10,595 bases of DNA from Spirosoma fluviale (lineage in GTDB: Bacteria > Bacteroidota > Bacteroidia > Cytophagales > Spirosomataceae): positions 1-10,595 of the forward strand of contig CAMDSI010000062.1 of the NCBI GenBank assembly GCA_945906915.1, written 5' to 3'. The translations under genes and the position numbers were made by a program. This document shows, one piece after another, positions 6,976 to 10,595 of this stretch. Each line of letters begins with the position of its first letter. Position 1 is the first letter of the stretch. Below the pieces are notes generated by a model. It was given only the letters and a program-made list of their open reading frames with translations. It searched no databases and was not told the DNA's origin.

Positions 6976-7539
6976 CTAGTACAGGTAAGGAATAAGTGCT
7001 TTTACGCGTTTTTGATAGGTAGTATACTCAGGGCCAAAAACAGCAATTAATTTGCTCTCCTCTAAGCGGTAGCCTATCAGGATGTAGCCATAGGAAATCA
7101 CTAGGACGAGTCCCATTTTTTCGGTGGGGACGAGCAAAAAAAGACCTAAAATCAAGATGATTGTCGCGAAATAAAGGGGATGACGAACATGGCGGTACAT
7201 CCCTTTTTGGACTAATTCAGGCTTCCCTTCCGCCTTAATACCCAAAAATTCTGCTCCATCAAAAGCCTTAAAAGCAAGGATTAATAGGATCAAACCGATT
7301 ACCAGGAGGCATATCCCCGCCGATTTGCTGCCTGAGAACAAATAGGCCTCTGGGATTAGAAAACTTTGTATGGCTAAAGGAATCAATCCCCCTATAGCAA
7401 TGAGGTTATATAGAATCCTATAATAGGTAAAAAGGAAGGGAAATTTCCTTTGAATAATCGATTTTGCTTCAGAGGAGGCTAAATAGCTGTGGACAAAAAA
7501 GTAAAATACCCAGGCTATACCCAGAATTGTGATTTCCAT
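6976..7539 (-). CDS. Integral-membrane methyltransferase (ICMT/phospholipid methyltransferase type)
   Basis: A 187-residue membrane protein of the isoprenylcysteine carboxyl methyltransferase/PEMT/NnrU-like superfamily, which binds S-adenosylmethionine at the membrane surface. Hydrophobic segments lie at about 2-20, 39-63, 73-93 and a long hairpin at 122-158. The catalytic signature is present: GMYRHVRHPLY (113-123), then RLEESKLIAVFGPEYTTYQK (158-177), with Glu160/Glu161 and Tyr172 in the usual places, and RVKALIP near the C-terminus. The natural substrate of bacterial members is generally unknown; lipids or small thiols are possible. It converges on the iron-uptake operon with a single base between the two stop codons and is divergent from the TolB-like gene. 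A NnrU-like (denitrification-linked) role is less likely, as no such genes are nearby. Confidence 0.82.
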   Translation of the reverse strand: MEITILGIAWVFYFFVHSYLASSEAKSIIQRKFPFLFTYYRILYNLIAIGGLIPLAIQSFLIPEAYLFSGSKSAGICLLVIGLILLILAFKAFDGAEFLGIKAEGKPELVQKGMYRHVRHPLYFATIILILGLFLLVPTEKMGLVLVISYGYILIGYRLEESKLIAVFGPEYTTYQKRVKALIPYLY

Positions 7540-7558
7540 AATGAGGAATAATTAGTAA

Positions 7559-7566
7559 CAAATCTA
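7559..7566 (-). promoter_or_regulatory. Probable -7 promoter element of the membrane methyltransferase gene
   Basis: On the minus strand TAGATTTG is an exact TAnnTTTG match, 19 bases before the ATG at 7539. No clear -33 element lies at the usual distance. The rest of this 109-base divergent gap must also hold the start of the TolB-like gene: TATGTTTC (7627-7634, plus strand) is a one-mismatch -7 candidate for it. Confidence 0.4.
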
Positions 7567-7648
7567 ACTAAATAAGCATATCATTCATTTCTGTCAGGAC
7601 ATGAAAAGCTAATAATTTTTATAACTTATGTTTCTAAACCGATGAAAC

Positions 7649-8566
7649 ATGAAAAAATTAGCGATTCTTTTGCTAGGATTCAGCCTATCCTTGTCTGCCC
7701 AAATACCTGCCGGGAAAAAAGTGATCACCTCACTTTACATTTATGATCTAGCCTCAGGGAAATCAGAGTTAATTCTCACCGAAAAGCGACATTTCGAAGC
7801 CCCTAATTGGTCTCGTGACGGAAAGTTTTTATTGATTAATTCATACGGGAAACTCGAAAAAATTAGCCCTAAAGGAGAAAAATTAGGGGAGTTAAACACC
7901 GGCTCAGTCGCTAAGGCGAATAATGATCACGGTTACAGTTTCGATGGAAAAACCTTATTCATTTCCAGTGGAAAACCAGAAATAAAAGGAGGATCCTCTT
8001 TCATTTATAAAGTTTCAGCTGATGGCGGAGAACCAGTTCAATTAACTCCATTGACGCCATCTTATTGGCACGGGGTTTCACCAGATATGAAAATGATGGT
8101 GTATTGTGCCTCTAGAAACGGCAACTTTGATATCTATGCCATGTCTACAGATGGCGGAGAAGAAATTCGCTTGACGACAAACGAAAGCTTGGATGATGGT
8201 CCGGAATATTCTCCAGATGGTAAATACATTTACATTAATTCGTATCGTTCGGGAATGATGCAGATCTGGCGGATGAAGGCGGATGGATCGGATCCAGAGC
8301 AGATGACCTTCGATGCGCATTCGAATTGGTTTGCGCACATTGCCCCTAATAATAAAGTGGCGACTATTATTACCTATGTGGAGGACCAAAAGCAGTCCCA
8401 CCCCTTTGGCCATCAAGTAAAGCTGCGTTTGTTGAATCTGAAAACGAAAGAAGTAAAGGATTTAACGGAGGAGTTTTATGGGGGACAAGGAACGATTAAT
8501 GTGCCTTCATGGAGCCCTAATGGCAAGAAATTTGCCTATGTGCGGTATGCTTTGGAAGATTTGTAA
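7649..8566 (+). CDS. Secreted TolB-like six-bladed beta-propeller protein
   Basis: A 305-residue protein with a signal peptide (MKKLAILLLGFSLSLSA, cleaved before Gln18) followed by six PD40/TolB-type propeller motifs: PNWSRDGK (52-59), GYSFDGK (95-101), HGVSPDMK (141-148), PEYSPDGK (185-192), AHIAPNNK (229-236) and PSWSPNGK (286-293). These are regularly spaced about 45 residues apart, and the propeller fills the protein. There is no TolB N-terminal domain, no lipobox Cys and no attached peptidase domain. Histidines recur at equivalent blade positions (His94, His141, His230), which may line the central pocket. The gene is followed after 34 bases by a Gfo/Idh oxidoreductase and then a sulfatase, suggesting a role in binding or processing a carbohydrate. 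Its exact biochemical role is unknown; it could be a sugar-binding protein or a lyase-like enzyme. Confidence 0.82.
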   Translation: MKKLAILLLGFSLSLSAQIPAGKKVITSLYIYDLASGKSELILTEKRHFEAPNWSRDGKFLLINSYGKLEKISPKGEKLGELNTGSVAKANNDHGYSFDGKTLFISSGKPEIKGGSSFIYKVSADGGEPVQLTPLTPSYWHGVSPDMKMMVYCASRNGNFDIYAMSTDGGEEIRLTTNESLDDGPEYSPDGKYIYINSYRSGMMQIWRMKADGSDPEQMTFDAHSNWFAHIAPNNKVATIITYVEDQKQSHPFGHQVKLRLLNLKTKEVKDLTEEFYGGQGTINVPSWSPNGKKFAYVRYALEDL

Positions 8567-8600
8567 AAAGGAAGTAAATTCACAAAAAACCTATTGGAAT

Positions 8601-10001
8601 ATGAACAAAGATAGTCAAGCTTCGAGACGGAAGTTTTTACAACAAATTGGGGCCACTAGCCTCGTGGCAGCGTCCTCCCCATTTGCCTCTTTAGGCGCTC
8701 AGCAAAAAGCAGAGGAACGTATTTTAACCTATGAAAAACGCATTTCGGTAGGCGAAAAGATTCGCTTAGGAGTGATTGGTTTTGGGGTACAAGGTCACTT
8801 TGACTTAGCCTCAGCACTGAAAGTTCCCGGAGTCGAATTAGCGGGAATCTGTGATTTATACACAGGCCGCATCGAAAATGCGAAGGAACTATACGGTAAG
8901 GATTTATATACGACACGTAATTACAAAGAATTATTAGATCGTTCGGACATCGATGCAGTAATCATCGCAACACACGATGTGTGGCACGCGCGGATTACGA
9001 TTGACGCTTTGGCAAAAGGCAAACACGTCTACATCGAAAAACCGATGGTCTACAAAATAGACGAAGGTCCTAAGGTGATTGCAGCCCAAAAGAAATACGG
9101 CAAAGTCTTACAAGTAGGATCTCAGCGCGTGAGCAGCATTGGTTTAGCGAAGGCGAAAGAGATGTTAGCGGCTGGTGAGATTGGGAAATTGAACATGGTA
9201 AACGCGGTCTATGATCGCCAAAGCTCCATCGGCGCCTGGGAATATACCATTCCTAAAGATGCAGACGCGTCTACGTGTGATTGGAATCGCTTCATCGAAG
9301 CTACGGCTAAAATGGAATTTGACGCGAAGAAATTCTTCTGGTGGCGTGCCTTCAAAGAGGTAGGAACTGGCGTAGCGGGGGATTTATTCATCCACTTGTT
9401 GTCAGGAACTCACTTTATGACAAATTCGAAGGGTCCAGAAACGATTTTCTCTACGGGCCAATTTAGTCATTGGAACGACGGTCGTAACCTTCCAGATGTG
9501 ATGTCGGGAGTGATGCAATACGGTAACACGGCGGAGCATCCAGCCTTCCAATTAACTTTGCAAGTGAACTTTATTAGTGGAACGGGTGGTCAAGAGGTGA
9601 TCCGTTTGATTGGCTCAGAAGGGGTGATGGATGTGAAAGGAAATACGATTTCTGTGAAGCATAGCATTTTGCCAGAAGCACCAGGTTTCGGTGGATACGA
9701 TTCCGTGTTTACCCTTCCTAAAAGTATGCAGGAGGAAATGACCCGCGAGTACAACGCGAAATGGACGGATGTACAGCGCAAGCGTCCGCTGAAAGAGGAT
9801 GTGATTTACAAAGCGCCTCCAGGATACGATGAGCACGTGGATCACTTCACACATTTCTTCGATGCGATCCGCAATGGAACATCGGTAGTGGAAGATGCGA
9901 CCTTTGGTTTTAGAGCTGCTGCGCCTGCTTTAGCTTGTAATGAAAGTTACTTCCAAAAGAAAATTATTCAGTGGGATCCGGTGAATATGAAGTTGAAATA
10001 G
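8601..10001 (+). CDS. Tat-exported Gfo/Idh/MocA family oxidoreductase
   Basis: A 466-residue NAD(P)-binding sugar oxidoreductase-like protein. The start at 8601 places a Tat leader at the very N-terminus (SRRKFLQQIG at 8-17, hydrophobic stretch to about 33). The in-frame ATG at 8478 would add 41 unrelated residues and overlap the upstream gene by 89 bases, so it is rejected. The Rossmann domain shows RLGVIGFGVQGH with GxGxxG at 60-65, acidic Asp85 after strand 2, and AVIIATHDVWHA (119-130). EKP at 146-148 is the family catalytic motif, and GDLFIH (260-265) supplies the usual Asp261 and His265 of the C-terminal domain. The protein matches the exported Gfo/Idh proteins common in Bacteroidota and Planctomycetes. 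Some relatives (GH109) are NAD-dependent glycosidases, but I do not see the typical GH109 segments. It lies between a TolB-like propeller and a sulfatase, suggesting action on a sulfated sugar. Confidence 0.9.
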   Translation: MNKDSQASRRKFLQQIGATSLVAASSPFASLGAQQKAEERILTYEKRISVGEKIRLGVIGFGVQGHFDLASALKVPGVELAGICDLYTGRIENAKELYGKDLYTTRNYKELLDRSDIDAVIIATHDVWHARITIDALAKGKHVYIEKPMVYKIDEGPKVIAAQKKYGKVLQVGSQRVSSIGLAKAKEMLAAGEIGKLNMVNAVYDRQSSIGAWEYTIPKDADASTCDWNRFIEATAKMEFDAKKFFWWRAFKEVGTGVAGDLFIHLLSGTHFMTNSKGPETIFSTGQFSHWNDGRNLPDVMSGVMQYGNTAEHPAFQLTLQVNFISGTGGQEVIRLIGSEGVMDVKGNTISVKHSILPEAPGFGGYDSVFTLPKSMQEEMTREYNAKWTDVQRKRPLKEDVIYKAPPGYDEHVDHFTHFFDAIRNGTSVVEDATFGFRAAAPALACNESYFQKKIIQWDPVNMKLK

Positions 10002-10002
10002 G

Positions 10003-10595
10003 ATGAAAAAAATTGTTGTTTGGGCCTTTATCTGTGTTTTTAGTCATACGCTCGTAGGCCAAAAGCTTCCAATCAAGCGCCCAAACATCATTTTCATCAT
10101 GTCAGATGACCATGCTTATCAGGCCATTTCAGCCTATGATCAGCGCTTGCTTTCTACTCCCAATATCGATCGCATTGCGAAAAGTGGGATCTTGTTTACA
10201 AATGCTTCCGTAACTAATTCGATCTGCGCTCCTAGTCGAGCGACAATTCTGACGGGGAAACATTCGCACTTAAATGGAAAGGTGGATAACCATGTTAAGT
10301 TCGACACGACGAACGTGACCTTTCCTCAATTATTACAATTCAATGGCTACCAAACGGCCATGTTTGGGAAGTTGCATTTTGGCAATAACCCAAAGGGCTT
10401 CGATCAGTTTAAAATTCTACCCGATCAGGGGAATTATTATAACCCAGATTTTATTACCAAAAACGAAGGCAATATCAAGGTCACGGGTTATGTGACGGAT
10501 ATTATCACCGATATGACGTTGGATTGGCTTAAAAAGGAGCGCTCCCCAGACAAGCCCTTTATGCTCATGTATTTACATAAAGCGCCACATCGTCC
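10003..10595 (+). CDS. Secreted type I sulfatase, N-terminal part (runs off the right edge)
   Basis: About 197 residues of an arylsulfatase-superfamily enzyme that cleaves sulfate esters, probably from a carbohydrate. A signal peptide (about 1-19, ending TLVG before Gln20) is followed by RPNIIFIMSDDHAYQAISAY, with the metal-binding Asp35 and Asp36. The active-site signature is NSICAPSRATILTGK (72-86), where Cys75 in the C-x-P-S-R motif would be converted to formylglycine. Further conserved residues are Lys86, His88, the GKLHFG segment (122-127) and LHKAPH at the edge. The SDDHAYQAIS...TPNIDRIAKSG...NSICAPSR...SHLNG pattern resembles N-acetylglucosamine-6-sulfatase/mucin-desulfating sulfatases, but subfamily is tentative. 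Its ATG lies one base after the oxidoreductase stop, so the two genes are likely translationally coupled. The C-terminal half is outside the window, and no sulfatase-maturating enzyme is present here. Confidence 0.93.
   Translation, partial: MKKIVVWAFICVFSHTLVGQKLPIKRPNIIFIMSDDHAYQAISAYDQRLLSTPNIDRIAKSGILFTNASVTNSICAPSRATILTGKHSHLNGKVDNHVKFDTTNVTFPQLLQFNGYQTAMFGKLHFGNNPKGFDQFKILPDQGNYYNPDFITKNEGNIKVTGYVTDIITDMTLDWLKKERSPDKPFMLMYLHKAPHR

Noticed and set aside
8078..8416. 112-residue minus-strand open frame inside the TolB-like gene
   Set aside because: Antisense to conserved propeller motifs, and rich in His/Ile/Arg as expected from reversed codons; no signal of its own.
8656..9854. Several minus-strand open frames (8656-8916, 9209-9391, 9590-9781, 9615-9854) inside the Gfo/Idh gene
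   Set aside because: All overlap a clearly real oxidoreductase and some overlap each other; none has a recognisable domain or promoter.

Overview
The window looks like a chromosomal segment of a Bacteroidota bacterium, probably a Cytophagales/Spirosomataceae-type organism. This rests on moderately AT-rich DNA, start regions without clear Shine-Dalgarno sites, several TAnnTTTG-type -7 promoter elements, a TonB-dependent receptor, and secreted TolB-like, Gfo/Idh and sulfatase proteins. The genus is a guess; no rRNA or other phylogenetic marker is present. I saw no tRNA, rRNA, CRISPR array, insertion sequence or phage gene.

Left end (1-1394): a divergent peroxide-defence pair. A catalase-peroxidase gene (katG, minus strand) runs off the left edge. 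It carries a signal peptide and an unusual Asn-Pro-His-Ala repeat linker. The plus-strand neighbour is a LysR-type OxyR with both redox cysteines at the canonical spacing. The 93-base gap between them contains an almost complete OxyR operator with the spacing known from E. coli. It overlaps the apparent oxyR -7 element and abuts the likely katG -33 element, as expected for OxyR activating katG while repressing itself.

1447-4114: a two-gene molybdenum hydroxylase operon, ending in a good intrinsic terminator. It encodes a small [2Fe-2S]x2 subunit and a large molybdopterin subunit with a Tat signal, similar to the isoquinoline 1-oxidoreductase/aldehyde oxidase (IorAB) type. No FAD or cytochrome subunit is present, so its physiological electron acceptor is unknown.

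4115-6974: an iron-acquisition unit. Two copies of a 19-bp imperfect palindrome bracket a good Bacteroidota promoter in front of a FecA-like TonB-dependent outer-membrane receptor. A small three-helix PepSY-associated membrane protein follows 10 bases later and probably works in the same uptake pathway.

6976-7539 (minus): an integral-membrane ICMT/phospholipid-type methyltransferase, convergent with the iron unit and separated from it by one base.

7649-10595: a plus-strand cluster encoding a secreted six-bladed TolB-like propeller, a Tat-targeted Gfo/Idh/MocA oxidoreductase (best start at 8601, not at the upstream in-frame ATG), and a secreted type I sulfatase cut by the right edge. The sulfatase ATG lies one base after the oxidoreductase stop. 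Together they suggest extracytoplasmic processing of a sulfated carbohydrate, although no SusC/D pair or glycoside hydrolase is visible.
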